A DNA stretch of 20,281 nucleotides from Chara braunii (taxonomy: Eukaryota > Streptophyta > Charophyceae > Charales > Characeae), in contig BFEA01000563.1 of assembly GCA_003427395.1 (NCBI GenBank), positions 961,313-981,593 of the forward strand, given 5' to 3'. The notes below the pieces were generated by a model, which worked only from the letters and a program-made list of their open reading frames with translations, did no database searches and was not told where the DNA came from. This document shows, piece after piece, positions 10,035-17,481 of the stretch; within the stretch, counting starts at the first letter, position 1, and each line of letters opens with the position of its first letter. The position numbers were made by a program, and so were the translations under genes.

Positions 10035-13000
10035 AGAGAATGCAATATTGGATGTTTGGACTTCAAATTTTCGAAATCATGGTTTTACATACCACAATCT
10101 TCTAATATTGTAGCTATATGCTATATAGGGTAAACCAGCCAGGCGGACCTGACAATACGACAAGTGTTTGTGAGTTACAAACGGGAGTCAGGTGAGTTTA
10201 GTGACGAGTCGCTGCGGCGCCATAAACCAGGCGACTCCGCCATTATTTGCACTCCACTCTACTTTGATCACCCGGCCTGATGCTGTGGCCTCAACCGTAT
10301 GACATTTGTCCATGCGTTCTTGTTTTTGTGAAGGTCGCCTTCTGTTTTTTTGAAAGGGCAAATGCCTTGAGATAGAGCTGACCGGCCCAAGGTAATCTAG
10401 AATCTGATTCTGGATTTGAACTTGGGTCCGTATTTCAACGGGTTAGGGGTGTCCCAACTGAGCTAGGCCTTCTTTTGGCTTTTGTTAATTTGTGAAGTTG
10501 TTGGTTCTGTACTGAATCCTTGCGCGTCCAGTGGAGAGAAAGGATGGAAAGGACTCGTGTACTGGATGGCGAGAAAGGATGGAAAGGACTTGTGTACTGG
10601 ATGGCATCAGTGTTCTCAGGGGAAGTATTCAATGGTTGTTTCCAATTCTTCGTCTTTCTTGTCTGTTAAACAAGGCCTGTGGTTTCTCCTTGCTTCAGTT
10701 TTTGTTTCAGGTTGTGCTAGCGCCTTATTATGTCTGAACTTGGATTGACATTATTTGCACATCATTCTCTTTTGATCGTCTGGCGTGATGTGCAGAGTGA
10801 ATGACATGTCGAATCCACAAGCACGGTTCAAGGTTGACATCAACGCACAGGAAAATCGTTTGACGGGCTGTGCGGTCATGACATCGAGCTTCTCAATTGT
10901 TGTTGTGGAGGGAGGTGAGATCACTTTTCTCTCTTCTCTTTGTTTTGTCATGATGCCGGACTCATAGGCGGAAGGCGAGCATAGTGATTCACACCTTCCG
11001 TATGATTTCTATTCGTGTTTCTCTGGGTGGTCTGAGCTGTATGGAACTGGTAGTTGTTTTTTTCATCAGCTACCTCGATTCATGCGATGATCGTGCTTGT
11101 GCCTGTGACTGGGGTCTCATTTTCAATTTGCAGACTGACTTCCTGTTTGTCGAACTTGTTATTCAATTACCACAACTCCTGTCGTGATATGTGTGTGACT
11201 GAAGGTGTGCTGATGATGAGACTCACTCCACTACTCTCGACATGCACAAAAGACAATAATCATGGCGGTGCATCTTTCCATGTTCTAGCGGAAGATTCAC
11301 TCTCGTTTTGCTCATTCTGAGAGTAGTGGAGTGAGCGCCAAGGGTTGATGGATTGGTCATGAAACCTTGTTACAGAGATGTGGCAGGGAACAAGGCAATC
11401 ACCTCTATTACCAGCCATCCTTGAAGCATGGGGACTGGGTGGTGTTGTCTGCATGTCTTTATGATTCCAGTCAGGGTTGCATCTCTGCCGACCGCCGACC
11501 CTGACCGGCGACCGTATTGCAGCCGACCAGTAGGGCCGACCGGTCGGCGGTCTGCCGACCAGTCCGGGAAAAAAAAAACAAAACAAAAAAAAATCAACCA
11601 TCCACTGTAATGCTGGGCATGCATCTTGGAGAATTTCGTATGAGAAATTAGGCAAAGAAGAAATGATTGGGAAGTGTCAGAAACTCCCTCCTGACTGCAC
11701 GGACCTTACTCCCCACGCTGCCCTGAATTTGCTTTACCTCAGGCGTTGTGGATTATGGTCGTTGATTCGAGTGAGCTGCCACTTCGCGGGCTCGCATTTG
11801 CGCTATTCTACAACCATGTTTCCTTTACCGATCCAAACAATATGATGGAGGTTTTCTTCAGAAAAAAATGGTACGAGACAGAGAGTTCTTAACAGCTTAT
11901 CACGTAAATTGCTCCCCTCCCTTGACGGGCCGCTGACCGTCGGGGGGTGCAACCCTGATTCCAGTTCTTTTTGCACTTCAGCGTTTCTTTGGGTGTTTGA
12001 TTTTTAAATCGCGTGTGGCTTTTGCCTGGTGGAATTTGGCATATGCACGTGCTACAATGTGCGGGAACCTTCATTTGTGTTCTTGCGCTATTTCTTGTGC
12101 TATTAGGTCGCTTTGACAGGATGATTTGTTTGACTATATGCAAACTAGATAGGGTCTCGTCAGGTCCAGGGTTTAGGGATAGCGGAGCGGCAATCCAGGA
12201 ATACTTGCTATAATAATAATTTGATAGTAAGGTGAATTGTGACACCTTCTGCCTTTCTTTTCCTAGTGGTGGTAGAAATGCGTCACCCAGCCGAAGAGAT
12301 CAATCTATGCCCTTTCTCCACATCTTGGTCGAAGATAGGACATGGGCCACTTGGGAGGATGCGACTCCGTAAGTTTCAGCTCTTTACGGTGTGGAGGATG
12401 ACTGGTAATGATACTACTAGGACTCGGTCAGTCCATCGACGAGCTTTGTCTGTATCTTGGGTGAAGATCGGATATGGGTGGCTTTGGGTGTGATTCGTAA
12501 ATTTCAACTCTTTGTATGGTGCGGGGGACGATAGTAATGATACTACATGATTTCAGATTATGTTTTCCGTATATGAGATAGTCCTGGCTTCAGGTTCATG
12601 GTGATGAAAAGTAGGCCGAGCTGGTAAGAAATAGCCGCTTGTTGCATTGCAAGTCTTGGTGCTTGATGGATTTATGTGCCTCAGGTGACATACATGTTGG
12701 CACAGTGAAATGCAACAAGTCGATCGGTGATCTCGCAGGTCTTGGCGCTCAACAGGTTTATATGCCTCGAGTGATATATAAGTGGCATGGTGAGAAATGC
12801 AACGGCTTCACTGCTGTTCTTACTTTTGGTTTGGTCAAGATGGGTTGTGAAGGTCTGTCGTATCCTGTTGGACTGAAGATAGCTGCTGCTTGCCTTTTCG
12901 TTTGCAGGTGCGAAGTCCATAAAACGATATGGGAAGCTCATGCTCAGGCGTATCAATTGGAATGCTGCCTCCGATGAGAAGGATGATGAGGGCGGTGAAC

Positions 13001-13871
13001 TGAGGAAAGAAAACAAGTGTGTTTTGGCCTGGCAGGTATGCTTTGGTGTCTTGTCGTTATGGGGTCCACATTCAATCTCTTTTCTTTAAGCTCCTGATAG
13101 CCCAATCTGAGTTGTCGTGTGTGTGCTCAATGCGCATGGCTGCTTTTCTGTTCGAAGCTGAGAAATATAGGTCAAATGATCTGACATAGCGTCAGACTTG
13201 TTGCATACACTCTCCACGAGCATGTTTTCCCAGTCCCCTTTCTACTACCTGTGACTTCACTGCTGAAACCATTGGCACACCCGGGGCTGGAGGTGCTGCG
13301 CTGCGCCCCAAGCTTTTCCAAACTGCAAGCAGTGCACTTTTTTCCTTTTTTGGCTGGCTCTTCCAGCCATTGTGGTCTGGTAGGCCTGAGGCGTTGAGAT
13401 TCTCGGAGTAGATGGCGATAAAATCTCCACAAGGCTGGGGCCGTGTAGTGGCGGTGTAACAAGGCCATCAGCTGAAGCAACTGCGAAAGCATTCCCCTTC
13501 AGTCCTGCCTTACCATTTCGTGTATTCCACCGCACCATGCTCCTACTCCTGAAACAACATTAAAGTTTATTAAACACAATTTGGATCTTAATTGAAAGCA
13601 TTTGCGCTGATGGCCTCACATGATGGCTTGGTTGTGTTTTGTTTGTCTGGGGCTGCCTGGGGTATGGTGTTGTCGGGCCGCATGTTACTCTGGACATGGG
13701 TGTGCACATCTGTGTGTCTGTGTGTGGGTGTCAGTGTGGGGGTGTATGGGTGTCAGTGTGGGGGTGTATGGGTGTCAGTGTGGGGGTGTATGGGTGTGGT
13801 TATGTGTGGGTGGGTGGGTGCATGGGTGCATCCATGTATGTAAACATACGTGCGTGCGTGTGTGTTGTGTG

Positions 13872-13923
<52 letters not shown>

Positions 13924-14153
13924 TGTCAATATTCTTGTGTGTGTGTCAATATTCTTCTGGATGTGCGGATGCTTGCCAATGACTGTCTATGCCTGTGAGT
14001 GCTGCGTACTGTTCTCAGGGTAGTGTTGCAAGGGCAAGTTTTGAGAAGTTCGTGATGCAGCAAAGCCACTCCGAAGCTGCAGCGCGGAAGTTCCTTGCTG
14101 ATGCTGGTGTGGCACACTATTTTGACCTTGCTGCAAATCTTCCAGAGGACTGA
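1167..14153 (+). CDS. PRPF3: PRP3/PRPF3 (RDM16-like) U4/U6 snRNP splicing factor, seven exons, 5'-partial
   Basis: PRP3 is a nuclear protein of the U4/U6 and U4/U6.U5 tri-snRNP. It contacts U4/U6 RNA and is needed to assemble an active spliceosome; the Arabidopsis homologue RDM16 also affects RNA-directed DNA methylation. The CDS is the join of 1167-1829, 6046-6240, 8549-8712, 9431-9904, 10796-10914, 12908-13035 and 14019-14153: 1878 nt, 625 residues plus TGA. All six introns are GT-AG, with phases 0, 0, 2, 2, 1, 0, and the frame stays open throughout. Seen: PRP3-domain motifs STLKVNINKQKKEAF (about 217-232), GKWTKQ, PDVEWWDAP (336-344), LTKREQKKLRTQRRLAKE and KVKMSNLMKVLGAEATQDPT. These are followed by a C-terminal DUF1115-type region from ISVYR-like residues (about 495) through LTGCAVM, IKRYGKLMLRRINW and NKCVLAWQ to AHYFDLA near the end. 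The N-terminal part of the family is missing and should lie left of the window. Identity is very secure; outer splice sites are less so. Confidence 0.93.
1470..1586 (+). repeat. 39-bp coding minisatellite, three units, inside PRP3
   Basis: Three consecutive in-frame 39-bp units (1470-1508, 1509-1547, 1548-1586), each encoding I-S/P-GLPTGVGM-S/G-T-E/D. Unit 1 ends STE; units 2 and 3 end GTD. The units have several synonymous differences, so they are not an assembly artefact. The segment lies in the poorly conserved linker before the PRP3 domain. Confidence 0.93.
2026..2585. repeat. Foldback/MITE-like pair of inverted arms
   Basis: The arm at about 2030-2075 (gcatctgtaccccatttaaa) is repeated in inverse complement at about 2545-2585 (gcatccgtgccccatttaag when read on the minus strand), with looser similarity over roughly 45 bp. 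About 470 bp separate the arms. No target site duplication was recognised, so the outer ends are uncertain. Confidence 0.5.
2245..2356. repeat. Exact 56-bp tandem duplication
   Basis: Units 2245-2300 and 2301-2356 are identical by eye. Each contains two shorter repeats of gtcaaattatg. Perfect identity suggests a recent duplication. Confidence 0.93.
3770..4665. repeat. Long polypurine (G/A-rich) tract
   Basis: About 900 bp in which the plus strand is almost entirely purine. The first part is G-rich with degenerate longer repeats (recurring gagcgttggggg-like and agatgtaagaagaaa-like phrases). The later part is (GAA)n-like, with a short agtagaagaactaga tandem at about 4575-4610. The Ser/Pro-rich minus-strand frames and Arg/Lys/Gly-rich plus-strand frames here are compositional, not genes. 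Confidence 0.85.
5022..5071. repeat. Perfect 15-bp inverted repeat (hairpin)
   Basis: gccaggcaggcctcc at 5022-5036 is the exact reverse complement of 5057-5071, with a 20-nt loop. It lies in PRP3 intron 1. Confidence 0.9.
6046..6240 (+). CDS. PRPF3: PRP3 exon (residues 222-286)
   Basis: Acceptor ttgttgcag at 6045, donor gtatgc at 6241, 65 whole codons in phase 0. Encodes VNINKQKKEAFKILHPELEE, a DNPFFDARMG motif and RSTFQFIEEGKWTKQAE. This matches the start of the PRP3 domain in plant homologues and continues exactly from the TLK that ends the previous exon. Confidence 0.93.
6241..8548 (+). other. PRP3 intron 2 (2308 bp)
   Basis: Bounded by gtatgc and gattcag. It carries a repeated ccagtacat motif in both orientations (6508, 6643-6652, 7029), a strong hairpin at 7068-7110, an AT-rich patch near 7290-7340 and several medium-length minus-strand frames at 7091-8278 that I could not assign. 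Confidence 0.75.
7068..7110. repeat. 17-bp inverted repeat with 9-nt loop
   Basis: Arms 7068-7084 (accccctgggtcggctt) and 7094-7110 pair throughout, with one G/A difference giving a G-U pair in RNA. It would form a very stable hairpin in the intron transcript. Confidence 0.85.
8549..8712 (+). CDS. PRPF3: PRP3 exon (residues 287-341)
   Basis: Acceptor gattcag at 8548; donor gtatgt at 8713 splits the second Trp of EWW after two bases. Encodes AQFGEARAREMRMKQQAL, GINPNLIAIGEKV and DPVPDVEWW. The PD(I/V)EWWD motif is one of the most recognisable in the PRP3 family, and the next exon supplies the final G and the Asp. Confidence 0.93.
8713..9430 (+). other. PRP3 intron 3 (718 bp)
   Basis: Contains a 26-bp tandem pair (tgtgagctccattctagg, from 8786 and 8812), the (GA)n run at 8901-8947 and a 22-bp tandem pair based on tattgctaggtacccaa (from 9076 and 9098). 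Otherwise nothing is recognised. Confidence 0.8.
8901..8947. repeat. (GA)n microsatellite
   Basis: Uninterrupted AG dinucleotides for about 46 bp within intron 3. Confidence 0.95.
9431..9904 (+). CDS. PRPF3: PRP3 exon (residues 341-499), core of the PRP3 domain
   Basis: Acceptor gtgtgcag at 9430; donor gtgtgt at 9905 with two bases of the Arg codon carried over. Encodes DAPLLPNGSYDDITGEEF, KITHFVEHPVPIEPP, a proline run (PPPPP), the basic helix LTKREQKKLRTQRRLAKEKE, RQGLLEPPKPKVKMSNLMKV, LGAEATQDPT and KLTPAERREKKERKLFDDN. This is the best conserved block of the gene and gives the clearest plant-type match. Confidence 0.95.
9959..10038. repeat. Compound microsatellite (TG)n-(CG)n-(GA)n-(CA)n-(GA)n
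   Basis: TG to 9970, CG at 9974-9984, GA at 9989-9999, AC at about 9999-10030, then GA to 10038. The alternating purine-pyrimidine CG/CA parts could adopt Z-DNA. Confidence 0.93.
10330..10475 (-). mobile_element. tRNA-derived SINE candidate
   Basis: On the minus strand, tagctcagttgg (10465-10454) fits the pol III A box and agttcaaatcc (10422-10412) fits the B box. They start 43 bp apart, as in a tRNA. A CCGT/ACGG pair between them can act as an anticodon-like stem. The D stem does not pair well and no 3' acceptor strand follows, so this is a SINE head or tRNA relic, not a working tRNA gene. The 3' end of the element is a guess; an A-rich patch lies near 10350. Confidence 0.55.
10536..10605. 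repeat. 35-bp tandem duplication
   Basis: Two adjacent units of gagaaaggatggaaaggact plus 15 further bases ending ctggatggc, differing at one base. Confidence 0.9.
10796..10914 (+). CDS. PRPF3: PRP3 exon (residues 499-539), start of C-terminal domain
   Basis: Acceptor gatgtgcag at 10795; donor gtgaga at 10915. The first base completes the Arg of VSVYR; the last base opens a Gly codon. Encodes VNDMSNPQARFKVDINAQE, NRLTGCAVMT and SFSIVVVEG, the beginning of the DUF1115-type region characteristic of PRP3 C termini. Confidence 0.93.
11222..11335. repeat. Perfect 17-bp inverted repeat spanning 114 bp
   Basis: ctcactccactactctc at 11222-11238 is exactly complementary to 11319-11335. Weaker pairing continues inward for about another 15 bases, giving an imperfect long hairpin. 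It could be a very small MITE or simply a fold-back in the intron RNA; no target site duplication is visible. Confidence 0.85.
11472..11957 (+). mobile_element. Non-autonomous hAT-type DNA transposon (486 bp)
   Basis: Starts cagggttgca and ends tgcaaccctg, a perfect 10-bp terminal inverted repeat of the hAT form. It is flanked on both sides by the same 8-bp word attccagt (11464-11471 and 11958-11965), the target duplication length typical of hAT. Subterminal ccgacc words occur five times forward and once inverted within 11487-11562, as expected for hAT transposase-binding repeats. No transposase is encoded. The interior 11604-11914 has an inverted relative at 18847-19134. It sits in PRP3 intron 5 in the gene's sense orientation. 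Confidence 0.9.
12908..13035 (+). CDS. PRPF3: PRP3 exon (residues 539-581)
   Basis: Acceptor tttgcag at 12907, donor gtatgc at 13036. The first two bases finish the second Gly of VEGG. Encodes AKSIKRYGKLMLRRINWN, an acidic linker (ASDEKDDEGGE) and NKCVLAWQ. The order and the acidic insert match the family. Confidence 0.93.
13036..14018 (+). other. PRP3 intron 6 (983 bp)
   Basis: Bounded by gtatgc and ttctcag. It contains three tandem copies of a gtgtcagtgtgggggtgtat-type unit at about 13727-13797 and a long (TG)n run. No exon or gene is seen in 13040-13720. Confidence 0.8.
13874..13921. repeat. (TG)n microsatellite
   Basis: About 24 TG units, preceded by TG-rich minisatellite sequence. It lies about 100 bp upstream of the last PRP3 acceptor. 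Confidence 0.95.
14019..14153 (+). CDS. PRPF3: PRP3 terminal coding exon (residues 582-625 and stop)
   Basis: Acceptor ctgttctcag at 14018. Reads GSVARASFEKF, HSEAAARKFL, DAGVAHYFDLA and ends NLPED with TGA at 14151-14153. The G-S/T start after the WQ or WE of the previous exon and the AHYFDLA motif near the C terminus are both as expected. No 3' UTR end or poly(A) signal could be placed with confidence. Confidence 0.92.
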   Translation, partial: GSVARASFEKFVMQQSHSEAAARKFLADAGVAHYFDLAANLPED

Positions 14154-14690
14154 TTCTGGCACAACCGAGATAAATTCTGATGACTTCTTCAGGGTTACGT
14201 CTTGGGTCTCTCGAGGGCCGGTGCGACCGACACAAGTCCAACCTGCTGCTTGTGGGGCTGCATTTACTGCTGAAAGGCGGCGAACACGGAGATGGAGGTG
14301 GCTCTAGTACGGTGGGATAAAAGGGAGAAAATGGGGGAGAGGGCAAGGAGCAGAAAATATCTTCTCACATAGCTCTGTTATTCCTGAAGATGTTCGCCAT
14401 GAGACAAGTGTCGTTGTAGTAGTAATTCCGGAATGTCTATGAGTGGGCTTGCTGAGCTGTGCGAAGGGAGATATCTGTGCCTTCTGGAATCTCGCATGCT
14501 CTGTCCAGCAGCATCTTGACTCGCACTGGTGAGTAATTAATAGTGGTGGGATGCCGCTTGAAGTTGTCTGTCTCTTCGTGCTACATGAAAACCTGATCTT
14601 CTGTATATCATTATCCCTGAATGAAGTTATACACAGCAGAACTGGACCGACCACATGTGGCAGGGAGGGGTCAAAGGGAGAAAATTCTAT

Positions 14691-14756
14691 CTTGAAGTGA
14701 TTACTATTCTCCCTCGTCCTGAACTTGAAGTGATTACTATTCTCCCTCGTCTTGAA
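14691..14756. repeat. 33-bp tandem duplication
   Basis: Two adjacent copies of a unit beginning cttgaagtgattactattct, differing at one base. Confidence 0.9.
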
Positions 14757-14987
14757 CAAGAGGGGACAGGTCGGGAGCCTTGGAACCAAGAAAGCTCTTC
14801 GGTCAGTGACCTGAGCTGACTGTCCGCTACAGGCAGCGTGATTTGCATGTGGCTGCTGTCTCCCTAGTTCTCTCTAGTTCTCCCTAGTTCTCCCTAGTTC
14901 TCCATAGTGCTGACTGTCCTCTACCTGCAGAGTAATTTGCCTGTGGCTGGGGATAGGGTGTTGTCTGCCTGTCTTTGTGTTGCACCA

Positions 14988-15028
14988 GGGAGAGGGAGGG
15001 GGGGTGGGGGGGTGGGGTGGGGTTGTGG
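14988..15028 (+). other. G-rich run with G-quadruplex potential
   Basis: More than four runs of three or more G separated by one to three bases on the plus strand (ggg-aga-ggg-a-ggggggg-t-gggggg and so on). This fits the usual quadruplex pattern. Confidence 0.75.
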
Positions 15029-16276
15029 GTGAAGTGACTAAGGGGACTCTGCATGGGTTAGTTCTGGGGAAGGGATCACATTGGTGTATGTGTTCAAGGG
15101 CCCCGCAGGGGTGTTTGCATAAAATGCCGCTGAGGCTTTATGGAAAATGATGATCGGAGGGATGGTGTTAGTGATTCGTAGATCGGGGGTAGGATCGTTT
15201 TCTGGCCTTTAGATGTTGTCTTGAAACTCTTTTTGAAGTGCCCTGCTCTGTCTCAGCTTTCTACTGGATGTCGTTGTCTTGAAGTTGCTCTTCTCTGGCT
15301 CAGGTTCGTAGTGGATCGGGTGCGTACCGTCTCTGTTTTTTATGAAGATTATGGTTGCTTGGTGGAGGTTTTTGACTGCATGCTTTAGTTGTCAGTGTCC
15401 ACGGCTCTCTTGTTGGCTGCTTCAGTCGCTGTTGCTGCGGAGCCCATTTGTTCTATAAATAAGTTTCAATTAGGGGCTCTTTGCCAAAAGAGTCTGTCCT
15501 CGATGGCGTCATGATTATAATTGCATGGGAGTGATGAGCAATGGGTGTGCCTGCGAAACGGGAACTGACAAAACATCATGATCTGCATGCGGCACCAGTA
15601 ACTGGAGAATGAGGGCTTCACAAGGAAGGCCGACATGTTTCGGTGTCATCTCGCTGTCATAACCTCCTCCTCCTCCGGAAAGCGATGAAATGTGAGCTCG
15701 CGAGAACCCAAGTATGAGGAGCAGGAAGCAGTGCAAAGAGAGTACACATGGACAAGCCAATGATTTGGATGCCAAAGAATGTAAGTTGGCGGCCAAAGAT
15801 TTACCTCTTCTTTTCTTTACGTCTTCTTTTTCTTTTCTCGTTTTCGCACCTTCAGCCAATGTTTGTATGCGAAGTTCATAATGCCATGTCCTTCTTTTGA
15901 GAACATGTCTGTGACAGGGCTGTGTGATTCACAGCTTGTTGCTGGCCCCTTCTGCATGTCCTTTTGGGAGTCCTTCTCACAGAAGAAATGAATGGCTGAG
16001 TTGCTTTGTTTATCCTGAGAGGGAAGGTGGACTAGTTTACGCAGTGCATTAATAGGTATTTTTGTCGGAGGACAAACTCTCTCCAGCTCGTTTTTTTGCC
16101 GCGACTTTGTTGGTGCATCAATATTGCTGTCACGATGAGTACAGCTTGATGACACTCGCCTGGATGCAACGTATGTGTTTGCTGCAATCACTACATATAT
16201 AACAATCGCTATTTGGGGGCCTGTGACCAGCAGCCGATCTGGGCCCTCAGATTCCTTGGTGCACGACGGTCCAGAT

Positions 16277-16379
16277 GGGCTGGTGATCGTTTTCGATGTC
16301 ATCAACTCGCAATCTGGTCCATCGTTGGCGTTGTACCGCATGGTCCAGATTGCATGAGTATCGAAGACGATCGCTGGGC
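16277..16379. repeat. Imperfect inverted repeat
   Basis: The segment around gatcgttttcgatgtcat (from 16285) is matched in inverse complement by gagtatcgaagacgatc (to about 16372), with further pairing of aatctggtcc against ggtccagatt. Each arm is roughly 40 bp with small bulges and a loop of about 20 bp. Confidence 0.7.
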
Positions 16380-16708
16380 TGGCAGGCCCTGGCCCGGTAG
16401 TGCCGTGCGCAGCATTCCCCAGGCCAATTTTTGGCCGACACGGTAGTACTGCCGCAGGTGGTACTCCCCAGGCCAGGCCATATCTGAACGGTACACGTGG
16501 GTGGGGTTATGTAACCAACGCGAGCGAAACCTACGGCGTGATAAAGACCGACCCCTACGCTACTCTACTTGGCACTATAGACTTCCACTTCCTATTGTAT
16601 GTTACTACGCTCGACTTGGACTGTACTACTCTACTCTAGGTTACCATGTTTGACTTCGACTTCGCAAGTGGATACACACACACGAGACCCGACAAACACA
16701 CACGACAC

Positions 16709-16813
16709 GGTGAGTCCTTATCCAGCAGCCAAAAGCATCCTGGGCGGACTGTCGGGGTTCAACCTCCTGATGAGTCGGTGGAAGTCTGACGAAACAGTCT
16801 GGCTTAGTGATGC
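16709..16813 (+). repeat. Hammerhead-bearing repeat, left copy
   Basis: About 105 bp, from a gtccttatcca phrase to ttagtgatgct, repeated in the same orientation at 19459-19563. It contains the hammerhead ribozyme. Confidence 0.85.
16745..16801 (+). ncRNA. Type III hammerhead ribozyme, all core bases intact
   Basis: This 57-nt self-cleaving motif has core CTGATGA at 16767-16773 and GAAA at 16791-16794. Stem II is GTCGG (16774-16778) with CTGAC (16786-16790), 7-nt loop. Stem III is CGGACTG (16745-16751) with CAGTCTG (16795-16801), plus T16752-A16794. The predicted cleavage is after C16753 in a GTC triplet. Stem I is GGGG (16754-16757) with CCTC (16763-16766), 5-nt loop. The open end is stem III, the arrangement of plant retrozymes and viroid-like RNAs. 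The 19.5-kb copy has A where this one has the stem III G16746 (G-U becomes A-U), a pairing-preserving change. Activity is inferred from the fold only. Confidence 0.88.
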
Positions 16814-16833
16814 TATTTCTTATGGACTTGTCT

Positions 16834-16882
16834 AACCTCCGGATGGGTCGGTGGAAGTCTGACGAAACAGTCTGGCTTAGTC
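16834..16882 (+). pseudogene. Defective partial hammerhead copy
   Basis: Repeats aacctc-core-stem II-GAAA-cagtctggcttagt 73 bp after the first copy. The core reads CGGATGG instead of CTGATGA, and the 5' strand of stem I is absent. Stem II and the GAAA remain. It should not cleave. Confidence 0.85.
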
Positions 16883-17062
16883 TTACACACTAAGCTTTTT
16901 TACTTCTGGAGGTTGGACTCCGCATCCTGAAGGTTGGACGCTGAGCAGTGCATTGCGTCGAGACTTTCAGACGACCATGCTATGACGAGTGACGGTGAGT
17001 TAACTCTACTTTTTTATTGATGTCTGTTCCTTTCTTTTCTTTGTTCACTTCGAACTACGAGG

Positions 17063-17063
<1 letters not shown>

Positions 17064-17142
<79 letters not shown>

Positions 17143-17143
17143 N

Positions 17144-17230
<87 letters not shown>
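17064..17230. repeat. (TG)n followed by a long (GA)n tract
   Basis: TG repeats to 17115, then GA to 17230, with one unresolved base (n) at 17143. The array length here may be an assembly estimate. Confidence 0.95.
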
Positions 17231-17232
<2 letters not shown>

Positions 17233-17407
17233 CTACAATGCTTGACTGTTCTACGCGTGATTTTTGTACGATGTTATGAAGACCCACAACTTTTGTATGA
17301 TGCTCCCCTGCTGTGATGACCTGCCCCCTCCAATCAGACAAACTGCCCCCAAGGAGAGAATGAAGTTTGACAAGGCTTCTACATCCAGTACTACTTGTGC
17401 GCGCGCG

Positions 17408-17481
<74 letters not shown>

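Larger units (their letters stand above)
9905..10795 (+). other. PRP3 intron 4 (891 bp)
   Basis: Holds a compound microsatellite just downstream of the donor, a tRNA-like SINE candidate on the minus strand, and a 35-bp tandem duplication (10536-10605). Confidence 0.8.
10915..12907 (+). other. PRP3 intron 5 (1993 bp)
   Basis: Bounded by gtgaga and tttgcag. It contains the inverted repeat 11222-11335, the hAT element 11472-11957, a diverged tandem repeat of about 132 bp (from about 12323 and 12455) and another of about 86 bp (from about 12651 and 12737). Confidence 0.8.
14154..16708. other. Region downstream of PRP3: 3' UTR of unknown length, then unassigned DNA
   Basis: No gene is recognised. 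It contains a 33-bp tandem pair (14691-14756), a 10-bp tandem of tccctagttc (14861-14900), two related 40-bp segments (from about 14816 and 14910), a G-rich run, an inverted repeat (16277-16379), and a direct repeat based on cggtagt...ccccaggcca (from about 16399 and 16441). The longest open frame (minus strand, 15817-16341, 174 codons) has no recognisable motif. Confidence 0.6.

Noticed and set aside
10412-10475. Functional tRNA gene
   Set aside because: The A and B boxes fit, but the D stem does not pair and there is no matching 3' acceptor strand; SINE head preferred.
11209-11225. Another ctgatga, considered as a further hammerhead core
   Set aside because: No properly placed GAAA or stem II follows.
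14304-14789. 161-codon frame on the minus strand after the PRP3 stop
   Set aside because: Includes the 33-bp tandem duplication and shows no family resemblance; probably chance.
15817-16341. 174-codon open frame on the minus strand with one possible membrane segment
   Set aside because: No recognised motif. Part of it overlaps the inverted repeat at 16277-16379, and a frame of this length is about what chance allows over both strands of 20 kb. It was not called a gene.
17017-17316. Frames made of Cys-Val and Arg-Glu dipeptide runs
   Set aside because: Translations of (TG)n and (GA)n microsatellites, containing an unresolved base.
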